DNA of 64,000 bases from Desulfohalovibrio reitneri (GCF_000711295.1 NZ_JOMJ01000003.1:1189501-1253500); one strand, 5' to 3'. Counted from the first letter of the stretch, positions 10,166 to 18,545 are shown. Translations and numbers: made by a program. Notes: generated by a model from the letters alone, not told the origin.

Positions 10166-10785
10166 AGGGAACCGGCAAGACCACCCAGATAGCCCGCGCC
10201 GTGGAGCACCTGCGGGAAAACGGCCTGGAGGTGGAGACCACCCTGGAGCCGGGCGGCTCCCGCCTGGGCCGCGAACTGCGGCGCATCCTGCTGTCCATGG
10301 AGAGCCGCGACCTGACCGGCCGGGCCGAGCTTTTCCTCTACCTGGCCGACCGCGCCCAGCACGTGGAGACCTTCATCCGCCCCGCCCTTATGCGCGGCGC
10401 GGCCGTCATCTCCGATCGCTACGCCGACTCCACCGTGGTCTACCAGGGCTACGGCCGGGGGCTGGACCCCAACCTGCTGCACCGCCTCAACGACACCGCG
10501 GTGGACGGGCTGTGGCCCGACCTGACCATTCTGCTGGACATCGAGCCGGAAACGGGCCTCAAGCGCGCCTTCGACCGCAACATCCGCGAGGGCAAGCAGA
10601 ACAAGGAAGGCCGCTTCGAGGCCGAGGCCATGGACTTCCACCAGCGCGTGCGCGAGGGCTACCTGACCTGGGCCGCCCTCAATGCCGACCGCTTCGCGGT
10701 GGTGGACGCCTCCGGCTCGCCCGACGAGGTATTCGCCCAGGTGCGCGACGCCCTGGACCGTGCCCTGGCCATACGCCAGAGCTAG
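10141..10785 (+). CDS. tmk: thymidylate kinase
   Basis: dTMP to dTDP phosphorylation for DNA synthesis. The 214-residue protein has the P-loop [11 protein letters not shown] at residues 5-15, the DR motif as [13 protein letters not shown], and a LID region [12 protein letters not shown]. The start is GTG at 10141, inside the 3' end of the HD-domain gene, because the conserved [13 protein letters not shown] begins there; no ATG is available. Confidence 0.95.
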   Translation: MFVTFEGIEGTGKTTQIARAVEHLRENGLEVETTLEPGGSRLGRELRRILLSMESRDLTGRAELFLYLADRAQHVETFIRPALMRGAAVISDRYADSTVVYQGYGRGLDPNLLHRLNDTAVDGLWPDLTILLDIEPETGLKRAFDRNIREGKQNKEGRFEAEAMDFHQRVREGYLTWAALNADRFAVVDASGSPDEVFAQVRDALDRALAIRQS

Positions 10786-10940
10786 ACCGTCCCTTCCCCC
10801 TCTCCACCACGTCCAGGCGGCTTCCAACCGTCCTGGACAGCCGCCGCCGCATCTGCCATATACTAGACGCCTAAAAAGCGTGCGTCAGGACCCGGCCGTT
10901 CTCCCGGCCGCAGCCACCAACCGAACACGGAGTACCCTCC

Positions 10941-11030
10941 ATGCGCCGCATCGGCTGTTTCGTGCACTGCAATGGCTTCCTCATCCAGTTGACCAATTGC
11001 ACCGAGCCCTCCGGGCCGGCACACAGGTAG
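10941..11030 (+). CDS. possible 29-residue leader peptide ORF
   Basis: A short reading frame ([10 protein letters not shown]..., three Cys at 6, 10 and 20) lies in the 260-bp gap between tmk and the ABC transporter operon and stops 15 bp before the permease ATG. A GGAG sits 9-10 bases upstream of its start. The permease itself has only a weak ribosome site, so translation of this frame could be coupled to it. No homology is recognised; the reading frame may be chance. Confidence 0.25.
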   Translation: MRRIGCFVHCNGFLIQLTNCTEPSGPAHR

Positions 11031-11045
11031 CGCCAGGCACTACGA

Positions 11046-11846
11046 ATGTCCGACGCACGCCTGTCTCTTTCGCGCCTCGCGCGCGCCCTGCCCGATTTGC
11101 TGTTCGCCCTGCTGGTCCTGGCCGGAGTGGTCTGGCTCATGGCCATGGGGTCCGAGCGGCTGGGCTACAACTGGCAGTGGCACCAGGTGCCGCCCTACCT
11201 TCTGGATCTCGAGGACGGCCTCTCCCCCGGCCCCCTGCTGGCCGCCCTGGCCGAGACCCTGCGCATCGCCGGGGTGGCCTTGCTGCTCTCTTTTTTCTTC
11301 GGTCTGGCCGCGGCCGTGCTGCGCCTCTCCCCGTCGCTCATCGGCCGGGCCGTGGCCCGGGGCTATCTCGAACTTATCCGCAACACCCCGCTGCTCATCC
11401 AGATATTCTTCATCTATTTCGTCCTCGGCCCCATGCTGGACATCCCCCGCTTCTGGGCCGGGGTGCTTGCCCTGTCCCTGTTCGAGGGTGCCTACGCCTC
11501 GGAGATCATCCGCGCGGGCATCACCTCCGTGGCTCGGGGCCAGTGGGAGGCGGCCCACTCCCTGGGGCTGTCCGTTCGCCACACCTACCGCAGGATCATC
11601 CTGCCGCAGGCCCTGCGGCGGGTAATTCCACCGCTCACCTCCCAGGCCGTGGCCCTGGTCAAGGATTCGGCCCTGCTGTCCACCATCTCCATTTTCGAGC
11701 TGACCCTGCGCGGGCAGGTCATCGTGGCCGACACCTTCCTCACCTTCGAGATCTGGTTCACCGTGGCGGCCTTGTACCTTCTTGTCACCTTAAGCCTCTC
11801 GGCCCTGTCGGGAGCCCTGGAACACCGTTTCAAGGTGGAGACGTGA
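11046..11846 (+). CDS. polar amino acid ABC transporter permease (HisM/GlnP family)
   Basis: A 266-residue inner-membrane protein with about five hydrophobic segments. The conserved [16 protein letters not shown] motif and the EAA loop as [12 protein letters not shown] identify the polar amino acid permease family. It is first in an operon with its ATPase, a periplasmic binding protein and a second permease of the same family, so the transporter probably has a heterodimeric membrane core. The substrate (Gln, Glu, His, Arg or another polar amino acid) cannot be read from sequence. Confidence 0.9.
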   Translation: MSDARLSLSRLARALPDLLFALLVLAGVVWLMAMGSERLGYNWQWHQVPPYLLDLEDGLSPGPLLAALAETLRIAGVALLLSFFFGLAAAVLRLSPSLIGRAVARGYLELIRNTPLLIQIFFIYFVLGPMLDIPRFWAGVLALSLFEGAYASEIIRAGITSVARGQWEAAHSLGLSVRHTYRRIILPQALRRVIPPLTSQAVALVKDSALLSTISIFELTLRGQVIVADTFLTFEIWFTVAALYLLVTLSLSALSGALEHRFKVET

Positions 11847-12640
11847 GCCTCATGGCATTCCAGACCGAGGACCGGGCGCCCGTCCGCCCGGAAAAGCCCC
11901 CGTTGGGGGACGTCATCGTGCGGGTGCGCGACTTGGTGAAAACCTTTCCCGGCGGCACCACCGCCCTGGACCACGTCAACCTGGACGTGCGCCAGCGCGA
12001 GGTGGTGGTCGTCGTCGGCCCCTCCGGCTCGGGCAAGTCCACCCTGCTGCGGTGCTTAAACGGCATCGAGGACCGCGACTCCGGCGAGATCGTGGTGGAC
12101 GGCGCGCCCCTGGACGGTTCGCGCAAAAACCGCGACCTCATCCGCACCGAGGTGGGCATGGTTTTCCAGTCCTTCAACCTCTTCCCGCATATGACCGTGC
12201 TGGAAAACGTCTGCCTGGCCCCGCGCCTGGTGCGCGGCCGCCCCTCCAGGGAGGTGGAGGCCGAGGCGCGGGAGCTTCTGGAGCAGGTGGGGCTTAAGGA
12301 CAAGCCGGACAGCTACCCCGCCCACCTCTCCGGCGGGCAGCAGCAGCGGGTGGCCATCGCCCGCGCCCTGGCCATGCGGCCCAAGGTCATGCTCTTCGAC
12401 GAGGCCACCAGCGCTTTGGATCCGGAGATGATCGGCGAGGTGCTGGACGTCATGCGCGATCTGGCCCGCGAGGGCATGACCATGATCGTGGTCAGCCACG
12501 AGATGGGCTTCGCCCGCGAGGTGGGCGACCGCGTGATTTTCATGGACGAGGGGCGCGTGGTGGAAAAGGCGGGGGTCGAGGACTTCTTCCTGCAGCCCAA
12601 AAGCGAACGAACCAAGGCCTTTCTGGCGCAAATCCTGTAA
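11843..12640 (+). CDS. polar amino acid ABC transporter ATP-binding protein
   Basis: ATPase subunit energising the neighbouring permeases. Walker [11 protein letters not shown]-loop VFQSFNLF, signature LSGGQQQR, Walker [14 protein letters not shown] and the H-loop VVSHEMGFA are all intact, as in GlnQ/HisP. I take GTG at 11843, which overlaps the permease stop as GTGA; ATG at 11852 is an equally possible start three codons later (265 or 262 residues). The first 25 residues are an unconserved lead-in before [10 protein letters not shown]. Confidence 0.93.
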   Translation: MSLMAFQTEDRAPVRPEKPPLGDVIVRVRDLVKTFPGGTTALDHVNLDVRQREVVVVVGPSGSGKSTLLRCLNGIEDRDSGEIVVDGAPLDGSRKNRDLIRTEVGMVFQSFNLFPHMTVLENVCLAPRLVRGRPSREVEAEARELLEQVGLKDKPDSYPAHLSGGQQQRVAIARALAMRPKVMLFDEATSALDPEMIGEVLDVMRDLAREGMTMIVVSHEMGFAREVGDRVIFMDEGRVVEKAGVEDFFLQPKSERTKAFLAQIL

Positions 12641-12672
12641 CCCGGCGCGAGCCGGAAAACAGCGGAGCGAAC

Positions 12673-13500
12673 ATGAAGTGCAAACGTATCGCCGCCCTGA
12701 TGGCGGCGTTGATCCTCACCCTGGCCGTGGCCCTGCCCGCCTCGGCCGACGTGCGGCAGGAGCTGACCAGCCAGTCCACCATCGAGAAGGTGTTGGAGCG
12801 CGGCGTGCTGCGCGTGGGCATGTCCACCTTCGAGCCCTGGGCCATGAAGGACGCCCAGGGCGAGTTCATCGGCTTCGAGATCGACGTGGCCAAGCGGCTG
12901 GCCGAGGACATGGGCGTGGAGCTGGAACTGGTTTCCACCCAGTGGGCCGGCATCATCCCCGCCCTGCTCACAGGCAAGTTCGACGTCATTATCGGCGGCA
13001 TGTCCATCCGGGCGGACCGGGCCAAGAAGGTCAACTTCTCCATCCCCTACAACTACACCGGCATGGCCATCGTGGCTTCCAAGGAAAAGGCCGAGGGCTT
13101 TGACGAGCTGGCGGACTTCAACAAGTCCGGGGTGGTCATCGCGGCCCGCACCGGCACCACCGCGGCCAAGGCGGCCCGCAAGCACATGCCCCAGGCCGAC
13201 CTGCTGCTCTTCGACCAGGAGCCCCAGGCCGTGCAGGAGCTGCTCAACGGCAACGCCCACGCCTTCGTCTCCACCGCGCCCAAGCCGGGCTTCGAGGCGG
13301 CCAAGCACCCGGAGAAGCTCTTCCTGCCCTTCTCCGGCACCTTCACCAAGGAGCCCAACGCCATGGCCGTGCGCAAGGGCGACCCGGACACCCTGAACTA
13401 CCTCAACTCCTGGATCCGCGCCGTGGCCGCCGAGGGCTGGTTCATGGAGCGGTTCAAGTACTGGTTCGAATCCCGCGACTGGGAAGGCCAGCTCAAGTAG
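12673..13500 (+). CDS. periplasmic polar amino acid-binding protein
   Basis: A 275-residue secreted protein with a Sec signal peptide (basic MKCKR, hydrophobic core, cleavage near ASA-DV at about residue 26). The mature part is a family 3 solute-binding protein: LRVGMSTFEPWA, GFEIDVAKRLAEDMG and ADRAKKVNFSIPYNYTG are the typical opening, hinge and ligand-pocket segments. The stretch AARTGTTAAK is the second-lobe binding loop. It captures the amino acid and delivers it to the two permeases of this operon. Confidence 0.92.
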   Translation: MKCKRIAALMAALILTLAVALPASADVRQELTSQSTIEKVLERGVLRVGMSTFEPWAMKDAQGEFIGFEIDVAKRLAEDMGVELELVSTQWAGIIPALLTGKFDVIIGGMSIRADRAKKVNFSIPYNYTGMAIVASKEKAEGFDELADFNKSGVVIAARTGTTAAKAARKHMPQADLLLFDQEPQAVQELLNGNAHAFVSTAPKPGFEAAKHPEKLFLPFSGTFTKEPNAMAVRKGDPDTLNYLNSWIRAVAAEGWFMERFKYWFESRDWEGQLK

Positions 13501-13509
13501 CCAACCATC

Positions 13510-13535
13510 CGGGGCCCCGGTCCGCCGGGGCCCCG
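13510..13535 (+). terminator. stable hairpin between binding protein and second permease
   Basis: Perfect 11-bp arms CGGGGCCCCGG (13510-13520) and CCGGGGCCCCG (13525-13535) with a TCCG loop and only a weak T run after it. In ABC operons such a hairpin behind the binding-protein gene usually protects its mRNA and lets it be made in excess over the downstream permease; here that role is inferred. Confidence 0.6.
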
Positions 13536-13545
13536 CCATTTTCCC

Positions 13546-14427
13546 ATGCTGCCCGGCAAACCCGCCACATTCACCCGTCTCGATCTCCTCCTCGGCCTGC
13601 TGCTCGCGGCCGGGGCGGCTTGGCTCGTCCTGCGCGCGGGGGCGAACCTGGACTACGACTGGGACTGGTCCGTGGTGAGCCGCTACCTGGTCAAGACCAC
13701 CCCGGACGGCGTGGCCCCCAACCTGCTGCTGGAAGGGCTCTTCACCACAATCAAGCTGGCCCTGTGGTCCATGCTCCTGGCCCTGCCCGTGGGCACCATC
13801 GCCGGGCTGGCCCGGGCGCGCGGGCGGCTGGGGCTGCGCCTGCTGGCGCGGGTGTACGTGGAGTTCGTGCGCAACACCCCGCCCTTGGTGCTCATCTTCA
13901 TCTTCTACTTCTTCGTGGGCGACCAGGTCATGACCGCCCTGGGCGTGCAGGAGGCGGCCCGCGCCCTGCCCGATTCCATGCGGCAGACCACGGCCTGGCT
14001 GGCGGCCGAACCGGGGCGCCTGGCTGCCTTCGCCTCGGCCGTGCTCACCCTGGGGCTGTACGAGGGGGCCTACATCGCAGAGATCGTCCGCTCCGGGGTG
14101 CAGTCCATCGAACGCGGCCAGTGGGAGGCGGCCTACGCCCTGGGGCTCTCCCCCTGGCAACGCATGCGGCGGGTGGTGCTGCCGCAGGCCTTCCGCCGCA
14201 TCGTGCCGCCGCTGGCGGGGCAGTTCATCTCCACCATCAAGGACTCGGCCATCGTCTCGGTCATCTCCATCGGCGAGCTGACCTTCCAGGGCATGGAGAT
14301 CATGGCCACCACCTACCAGACTTTCGAGATATGGCTGACCGTGCTGGGCATGTACCTGGCGCTGTGCCTGACGCTGTCGCTGCTTTCCCGCAGGCTGGAG
14401 GCCTATCTGGCCCGCTGGGGCTTCTAG
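13546..14427 (+). CDS. second polar amino acid ABC transporter permease
   Basis: A 293-residue inner-membrane permease with about five hydrophobic segments, RNTPPLVLIFIFYFF and an EAA loop GQWEAAYALGLS. It shares the NLDYDWDWS type N-terminal loop with the first permease (YNWQWHQV), which supports a common origin. An extra stretch around residues 125-160 (QEAARALPDSMRQTTAWLA) is absent from the first permease. Together the two would form the transmembrane heterodimer. Confidence 0.9.
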   Translation: MLPGKPATFTRLDLLLGLLLAAGAAWLVLRAGANLDYDWDWSVVSRYLVKTTPDGVAPNLLLEGLFTTIKLALWSMLLALPVGTIAGLARARGRLGLRLLARVYVEFVRNTPPLVLIFIFYFFVGDQVMTALGVQEAARALPDSMRQTTAWLAAEPGRLAAFASAVLTLGLYEGAYIAEIVRSGVQSIERGQWEAAYALGLSPWQRMRRVVLPQAFRRIVPPLAGQFISTIKDSAIVSVISIGELTFQGMEIMATTYQTFEIWLTVLGMYLALCLTLSLLSRRLEAYLARWGF

Positions 14428-14493
14428 GCCGGGTGCGTACGCCATTCCCCTCCGCTTTTCCGAGTGCCATGCGGCGGAAAAGCGGTCCGGGTG

Positions 14494-14521
14494 TTGACAT
14501 CCGCGCCCTCTCCACTACGAT
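14494..14521 (+). promoter_or_regulatory. candidate sigma-70 promoter for glutaredoxin-FTR operon
   Basis: TTGACA at 14494-14499 and TACGAT at 14516-14521 with a 16-bp spacer, 35 bp before the glutaredoxin ATG. Confidence 0.45.
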
Positions 14522-14556
14522 GGCGGCTTGAATCGCAAAATGCAAAGGACGGTACC

Positions 14557-14832
14557 ATGCCTCCCATCAAGTTCTGGGGTCTCTCCACCTGCATCCACTG
14601 CAAGAAGGCCAAGGAATTTCTCGACGAACGCGACGTGAACTACGACCTGACCTACGTGGACAGGCTCTCCGGTGACGAGCGCCAGCAGTGCATCGACGAG
14701 ATCAAGAAGCACAACAAGGCTCTCTCCTTCCCCACCATCGTCTTTGACGACGGGGAAACCGTTGTGGTCGGCTTCAATTCCGAGGAGCTGGAGTCGGCCC
14801 TGGAGAACTGCGGCTACACTCCGGAGAAGTAA
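14557..14832 (+). CDS. glutaredoxin family protein
   Basis: A 91-residue thioredoxin-fold protein with the redox motif CIHC (Cys12, Cys15), the cis-Pro loop FPTIVFDDG and the C-terminal VVGFNSEEL typical of NrdH/glutaredoxin-like proteins of anaerobes. Its stop overlaps the start of the ferredoxin-thioredoxin-reductase-like gene (TAATG), so the two are almost certainly made together and probably form an electron relay to disulfide substrates. The ATG at 14557 is chosen because conserved strand IKFWGL begins there. Confidence 0.88.
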   Translation: MPPIKFWGLSTCIHCKKAKEFLDERDVNYDLTYVDRLSGDERQQCIDEIKKHNKALSFPTIVFDDGETVVVGFNSEELESALENCGYTPEK

Positions 14833-15191
14833 TGGACGCCAAGCAGCTCTACGAAAAGCTAAAGCCGCTGCAGGAGAAACAGGGCTACCAGTTCAACAAG
14901 GACATGACCTACACCATGCCCCTGCTGGAGTCGCTGCTGGTGAACAAGGAGCGACACGGCTACATGGCCTGTCCCTGCCGCCTGGCCACCGGCGAGTACG
15001 AAAAGGACCGCGACATCATCTGCCCCTGCACCTACCGCGGCCCGGACGTGGAGGAATACGGCGCCTGCTTCTGCGCCCTGTACGTCTCCGACGACTACAA
15101 CCAGGAGCGCATGGACAAGAAGACCGTGCCCGAGCGCAGGCCGCCGGAAAAGGTCATGGAGGCCCTCGAGGCCAACCTGGGCGGCGACTAA
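14832..15191 (+). CDS. ferredoxin-thioredoxin reductase catalytic subunit-like Fe-S protein
   Basis: A 119-residue protein with the cysteine pattern of the FTR catalytic chain: CPC at residues 47-49, CPC at 64-66 and CFC at 79-81 (CHC in plant and cyanobacterial enzymes). These hold a [4Fe-4S] cluster beside a redox-active disulfide. No variable FTR subunit is seen here, which fits the free-standing FTR-like enzymes of anaerobes. The partner is presumably the glutaredoxin encoded directly upstream; the electron donor could be ferredoxin. Confidence 0.88.
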   Translation: MDAKQLYEKLKPLQEKQGYQFNKDMTYTMPLLESLLVNKERHGYMACPCRLATGEYEKDRDIICPCTYRGPDVEEYGACFCALYVSDDYNQERMDKKTVPERRPPEKVMEALEANLGGD

Positions 15192-15218
15192 CCAACCCGC
15201 GCACACCATCGACGCCGC

Positions 15219-15252
15219 GCGGCCCCGGTTTTCCGCCGGGGCCGCTTTTTTT
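15219..15252 (+). terminator. intrinsic terminator after FTR-like gene
   Basis: Arms GCGGCCCCGG (15219-15228) and CCGGGGCCGC (15236-15245) followed by seven Ts. Confidence 0.9.
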
Positions 15253-15280
15253 GCTCCGCGCCGCGTGCTACTCTTGGCGC

Positions 15281-16492
15281 ATGTCCAAAGCCATCACCCC
15301 CGACTCCCTGGCCGTGCTGGAAGTGCGGCTTTTCTGGCAAAGCCCCGAGGCCTCCTTCGAGGAACGCTACCTGGCCCGCAAGGCCAACCTCTGGCGCGAC
15401 TGCTTCCCGCCCGGCGTGGAAGAGGAGCTGGTGGGCAAGGGACCGGGCGACTCCGTGCCGTTCTCCCTGGAAGCGGGCGAGGCCGTCCCCGCCTACTCGG
15501 AACAGCGCGTGGACCGCCTGCCCTGGCGCGACTACCTGCCCCGCGCCGTGGCCGGGCGGGAGATCCCCCTGCGGCCGGGACGCTTCTACCCGCAGGGGGT
15601 GCTGCGGCTACCAAGCGTCCACCCCCAGACCGCCACGCCCTTCCGCCTGCTGGACAAGGACGACCAGGGCCTGACCTGCGACCGCAACCACCCTTTCGCC
15701 CGCTTCGCCGCGCGGGGCGAGGTGCACGTCATCAACTGCCGGGAAAAGACCGGCGACACCGGCGGAGCCTGCGCCATGTGGCTGGAGGACGTGCTCAACT
15801 TCGGCCCCGGCATGCAGGCCCGCTTCCATGGGCGACCCACCGACTTCTGGGGCGGCGACTACCCCCTGCCGCGCGCCGAGGAGACCCCGGACGCCGAATT
15901 CTACGCCTCGCCCAAGCTCACCGGCCACGTGGACTCCCAAGCCTCCGAGCACATCCGCGACATCACCATGCGCTCCCTCGCCCCGGGCATGGAGGTCCTG
16001 GACCTCATGGCCTCGGTGCAGTCCCACCTGCCCGACGGCCACGGCCTGCGGGTCACCGGCCTGGGCCTCAACACCGAGGAAATGGCCGCCAACCCCCATC
16101 TGGACAGCCACACGGTCCACGACCTCAACCGGGATCCTTCCCCGCCCTTCGCGGACAACAGCTTCGACGCCTGCTTCTGCCACCTCTCGGTGGAATACCT
16201 GCGCGACCCCCTGGCCGTGTTCCGCGAGGTCCGACGCGTGCTCAAGCCCGGCGCGCCCTTCATCCTCACCTTCTCCGACCGCTGGTTCCCGCCCAAAACC
16301 ACCCTGGTCTGGCCGGACCTCCACCCCTTCGAACGCCAAGGCTTCGTCCTCGAACTCTTCCTCCGCGCGGGGGGCTTCACCAACCTCCACGGCACCTCCC
16401 ACCGCAACTGGTGGCGCCCCGCCGACGACCCCCACTACGGCCAGATCTTCACCGCCGACCCCGTCTTCGCGGTGCAGGGCGAGGCGGTGTAG
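15281..16492 (+). CDS. SAM methyltransferase with SlyD/FKBP-like N-terminal half
   Basis: A 403-residue two-part protein. The C-terminal half (from about residue 215) is a class I methyltransferase: SAM-binding VLDLMASVQSHLP, acidic second strand, DNSFDACFCHLSVEYL and RRVLKPGAPFILTFSDRW. The N-terminal half contains FPPGVEEELVGKGPGDSVPF and, later, LTCDRNHPFARFAARGEVHV, which resemble the flap and the DxNHPLAG signature of SlyD-type FKBP peptidyl-prolyl isomerases. The isomerase-like assignment is my own pattern match and the catalytic residues look altered. The substrate is unknown. Start ATG at 15281. Confidence 0.75.
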   Translation: MSKAITPDSLAVLEVRLFWQSPEASFEERYLARKANLWRDCFPPGVEEELVGKGPGDSVPFSLEAGEAVPAYSEQRVDRLPWRDYLPRAVAGREIPLRPGRFYPQGVLRLPSVHPQTATPFRLLDKDDQGLTCDRNHPFARFAARGEVHVINCREKTGDTGGACAMWLEDVLNFGPGMQARFHGRPTDFWGGDYPLPRAEETPDAEFYASPKLTGHVDSQASEHIRDITMRSLAPGMEVLDLMASVQSHLPDGHGLRVTGLGLNTEEMAANPHLDSHTVHDLNRDPSPPFADNSFDACFCHLSVEYLRDPLAVFREVRRVLKPGAPFILTFSDRWFPPKTTLVWPDLHPFERQGFVLELFLRAGGFTNLHGTSHRNWWRPADDPHYGQIFTADPVFAVQGEAV

Positions 16493-16509
16493 GGAAGGGA
16501 AGAAGAAAA

Positions 16510-16559
16510 TATGGGGGAGAGAAGGAAACTTTTGGAAAAGTTTCCTTCTCTCCCCCATA
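16510..16559. terminator. perfect 24-bp hairpin at methyltransferase 3' end
   Basis: Perfect arms of 24 bases at 16510-16533 and 16536-16559 with a two-base loop. The inner arm has TTTT/AAAA next to the loop and the outer part is a purine run (GGGGGAGAGAAGG). It lies 17 bp after the methyltransferase stop and its right arm runs into the first 286-bp repeat unit. It can act as a transcription stop on either strand, though it lacks a trailing T run. Confidence 0.6.
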
Positions 16560-16835
16560 CCCCCTCTCATCCTTCAAAACTCTTTACCGCTCGCTTCGCT
16601 CGGGGGCGTGGTGCGAAGAACGCGGCTGGCGGGGGACATCAGCCCAATTTCGCGTCCAGCGCGTCTGATACTTCACGACCAACGTGAAAATACCCTCAGC
16701 CCCGAGCCCCACTCGCACATTCGCCGGAGTGCTCCCCACCAGCGCACCACCTTCCGTAATCCCGCGTCACATATGCAAAGTTACTTTGCCTCGGGTCCAG
16801 GGCCGAGCAGGCCCTGGTCGCCCGCAGGGCGAAAT
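16551..16835. repeat. 286-bp repeat unit, copy 1
   Basis: First of three nearly identical units, running from TCCCCCATACCCCC to GGGCGAAAT. Inside are several dyads: CGCTCGCTTCGCTCG, CCAGGGCC-GAGCA-GGCCCTGG and TCGCCC-GCA-GGGCGA. The unit has no convincing gene. Its end is joined directly to the IS3 element. Confidence 0.9.
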
Positions 16836-16850
16836 TGTACTGCCCCCGGT

Positions 16851-17627
16851 TTAGCAAGCCTTTTTTAAGAGAGTCCGCGAGTTGATCAGTTCCTGCTCGG
16901 TTGTCACCGGGGTTTTATACCCCAGCGCCGAGTGCAGGTAGCCTTGGTTGTATTCTTCGATCCAGGAGCCCAAGGCTTGGCAAAAGGCCGTCGGGCTACG
17001 CCATTCATTAATCCAGACCAGCTCTTCCTTCATGGTGCGCATGAAGCGCTCGGTGTCGGCATTGCCTTTTGGGTTGTTGTAGCTGGTGAAGGCGAGTTTG
17101 ATGTCCATGACGCGGCAAGCCTTCATGAAGCTCGCCGAGGTCGGCTGGCAGCCGTTGTCGGCCATGAGATGAAGACCGCCGTCGCGCACGCCTTCGGGGA
17201 ACTGCCTGCCGACAGCCGCGTTGAGCGCCGAGAGCCAATGCCACGCCTTGGCCTGGTCGCCGGCGTAATGGCCGACGACCTTCTTGGTGCGCCAATCAAG
17301 CACAATGACCACGTACAGCCAGCCGTAGCCGTCAATCTTGATTTTGGTCATGTCGATACCCCACCACTCGTTGGGTCGCGTGGGCCGGGGCTTGACGCCG
17401 GTCGGCCTGCGTTTGGCCTTGAGTCGCAGGTTGGGCTTCACCGTGAGGTCATGCTCGCTCATGAGCCGGTAGACGCGATTTTTGCCGACGACTACGCCGT
17501 CCACGAAGCGCAGAAACGCCCAGACCCGACGGTATCCCCAGAACGGATGGTCGGCCTTGATGCCGCGAATGCGGGCCAGGAGGTCGGCGTTGCGCTCGGC
17601 GACCTTTGCATATGGTCCACGCTTCAT
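16851..17627 (-). CDS. IS3-family transposase OrfB (DDE integrase domain)
   Basis: A 258-residue rve-type integrase domain. The catalytic triad is visible as D in WWGIDMTKI, D in LMADNGCQPTS and E in NADTERFMRTMKEEL with the expected downstream K/R pattern. HTH_21-like sequence HPFWGYRRVWAFLR is near the N-terminus. It overlaps orfA by four bases. In this family the active transposase is an OrfAB fusion made by -1 frameshifting; a slippery A8G run lies just upstream. It differs from the copy at 55227 by one residue I noticed (VRDGG here, VRNGG there). Confidence 0.95.
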   Translation of the reverse strand: MKRGPYAKVAERNADLLARIRGIKADHPFWGYRRVWAFLRFVDGVVVGKNRVYRLMSEHDLTVKPNLRLKAKRRPTGVKPRPTRPNEWWGIDMTKIKIDGYGWLYVVIVLDWRTKKVVGHYAGDQAKAWHWLSALNAAVGRQFPEGVRDGGLHLMADNGCQPTSASFMKACRVMDIKLAFTSYNNPKGNADTERFMRTMKEELVWINEWRSPTAFCQALGSWIEEYNQGYLHSALGYKTPVTTEQELINSRTLLKKAC

Positions 17628-17896
17628 CCGAACGGCCCGCTTTTTTTTAGCTCAATGGTCAACTCACCGATCAGGCTTTTGAGCTTCATGTTCTCGCGCT
17701 CAAGCTTGGCCGTACGCTGTGCGCCGTGCTCGGTCTCGAACGCTTTGTGCGCCTGGGCAAGGAATTGATCGCGCCACTTGTAGTACTGGTTCTGCGAGAT
17801 GGCGTACTCGGCGCACACTTCGCCCACGGGTCGTCCTCGAAGGCCTTCGAGGACGACCCGAGTCTTCTGCTCCGGGGTCCACTTCCGTCGCTTCAT
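17624..17896 (-). CDS. IS3-family transposase OrfA (helix-turn-helix)
   Basis: A 90-residue protein with the HTH_Tnp_1 pattern: KRRKWTPEQKTRVVLEGLRG, VGEVCAEYAISQNQYYKWRDQFL and a C-terminal leucine-zipper-like helix rich in Leu and Lys. It binds the IS ends as part of the OrfAB fusion. The start at 17896 (MKRRKWT) is preferred to the upstream in-frame ATG at 17935 because the family pattern begins there. Confidence 0.9.
   Translation of the reverse strand: MKRRKWTPEQKTRVVLEGLRGRPVGEVCAEYAISQNQYYKWRDQFLAQAHKAFETEHGAQRTAKLERENMKLKSLIGELTIELKKSGPFG
17640..17648 (-). other. programmed -1 frameshift slippery run
   Basis: On the minus strand AAAAAAAAG lies near the end of orfA. Slipping back one base on this run joins the orfA frame (reading ...CTA AAA AAA AGC) to the orfB frame (AAA AAG CGG), giving a fused transposase, as is usual in IS3 elements. 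Confidence 0.75.
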
Positions 17897-17973
17897 GGCA
17901 AACCTCCTGCCTGTTGAGAAGCCACGGACTTCCACTTAAATCAAGGCTGTTTCAAACTGGGGGCAGGATAAAA

Positions 17974-18258
17974 TATCCCCCATACCCCTCTCATCCTTCA
18001 AAACTCTTTACCGCTCGCTTCGCTCGGGGGCGTGGTGCGAAGAACGCGGCTGGCGGGGGACATCAGCCCAATTTCGCGTCCAGCGCGTCTGATACTTCAC
18101 GACCAGCGTGAAAATACCCTCAGCCCCGAGCCCCACTCGCACATTCGCCGGAGTGCTCCCCACCAGCGCACCACCTTCCGTAATCCCGCGTCACATATGC
18201 AAAGTTACTTTGCCTCGGGTCCAGGGCCGAGCAGGCCCTGGTCGCCCGCAGGGCGAAA
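17974..18258. repeat. 286-bp repeat unit, copy 2
   Basis: Second unit, nearly identical to copies 1 and 3. It differs by one fewer C in the opening CATACCCC run and by GACCAGCGTG where the others have GACCAACGTG. It abuts copy 3 head to tail. Confidence 0.9.
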
Positions 18259-18545
18259 TATCCCCCATACCCCCTCTCATCCTTCAAAACTCTTTACCGC
18301 TCGCTTCGCTCGGGGGCGTGGTGCGAAGAACGCGGCTGGCGGGGGACATCAGCCCAATTTCGCGTCCAGCGCGTCTGATACTTCACGACCAACGTGAAAA
18401 TACCCTCAGCCCCGAGCCCCACTCGCACATTCGCCGGAGTGTATCCCACCAGCGCACCACCTTCCGTAATCCCGCGTCACATATGCAAAGTTACTTTGCC
18501 TCGGGTCCAGGGCCGAGCAGGCCCTGGTCGCCCGCAGGGCGAAAT
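18259..18545. repeat. 286-bp repeat unit, copy 3
   Basis: Third unit in the same orientation. It has GTGTATCCCACC where copies 1 and 2 have GTGCTCCCCACC. It ends at GGGCGAAAT; the remaining 71 bp before metX are pyrimidine-rich with no recognisable element other than the gene start region. Confidence 0.9.

Larger units (their letters stand above)
16836..17970 (-). mobile_element. IS3-family insertion sequence, complete
   Basis: A 1135-bp element. The ends read TGTACTGCCCCCGGTTT and, from the other side, TATCCTGCCCCCAGTTT, an imperfect terminal inverted repeat. It is flanked by a 4-bp target duplication AAAT (16832-16835 and 17971-17974), and the original site can be reconstructed from the junction between copies 2 and 3 of the flanking repeat (GGGCGAAATATCCCCC). 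It carries orfA and orfB on the minus strand. A partial second copy is at 55208-56018. Confidence 0.93.

Noticed and set aside
18032-18397. Open frames of about 75-170 residues inside the 286-bp repeats
   Set aside because: They cross unit borders, have no ribosome site, and their recurrence just reflects the repeat; coding is not supported.
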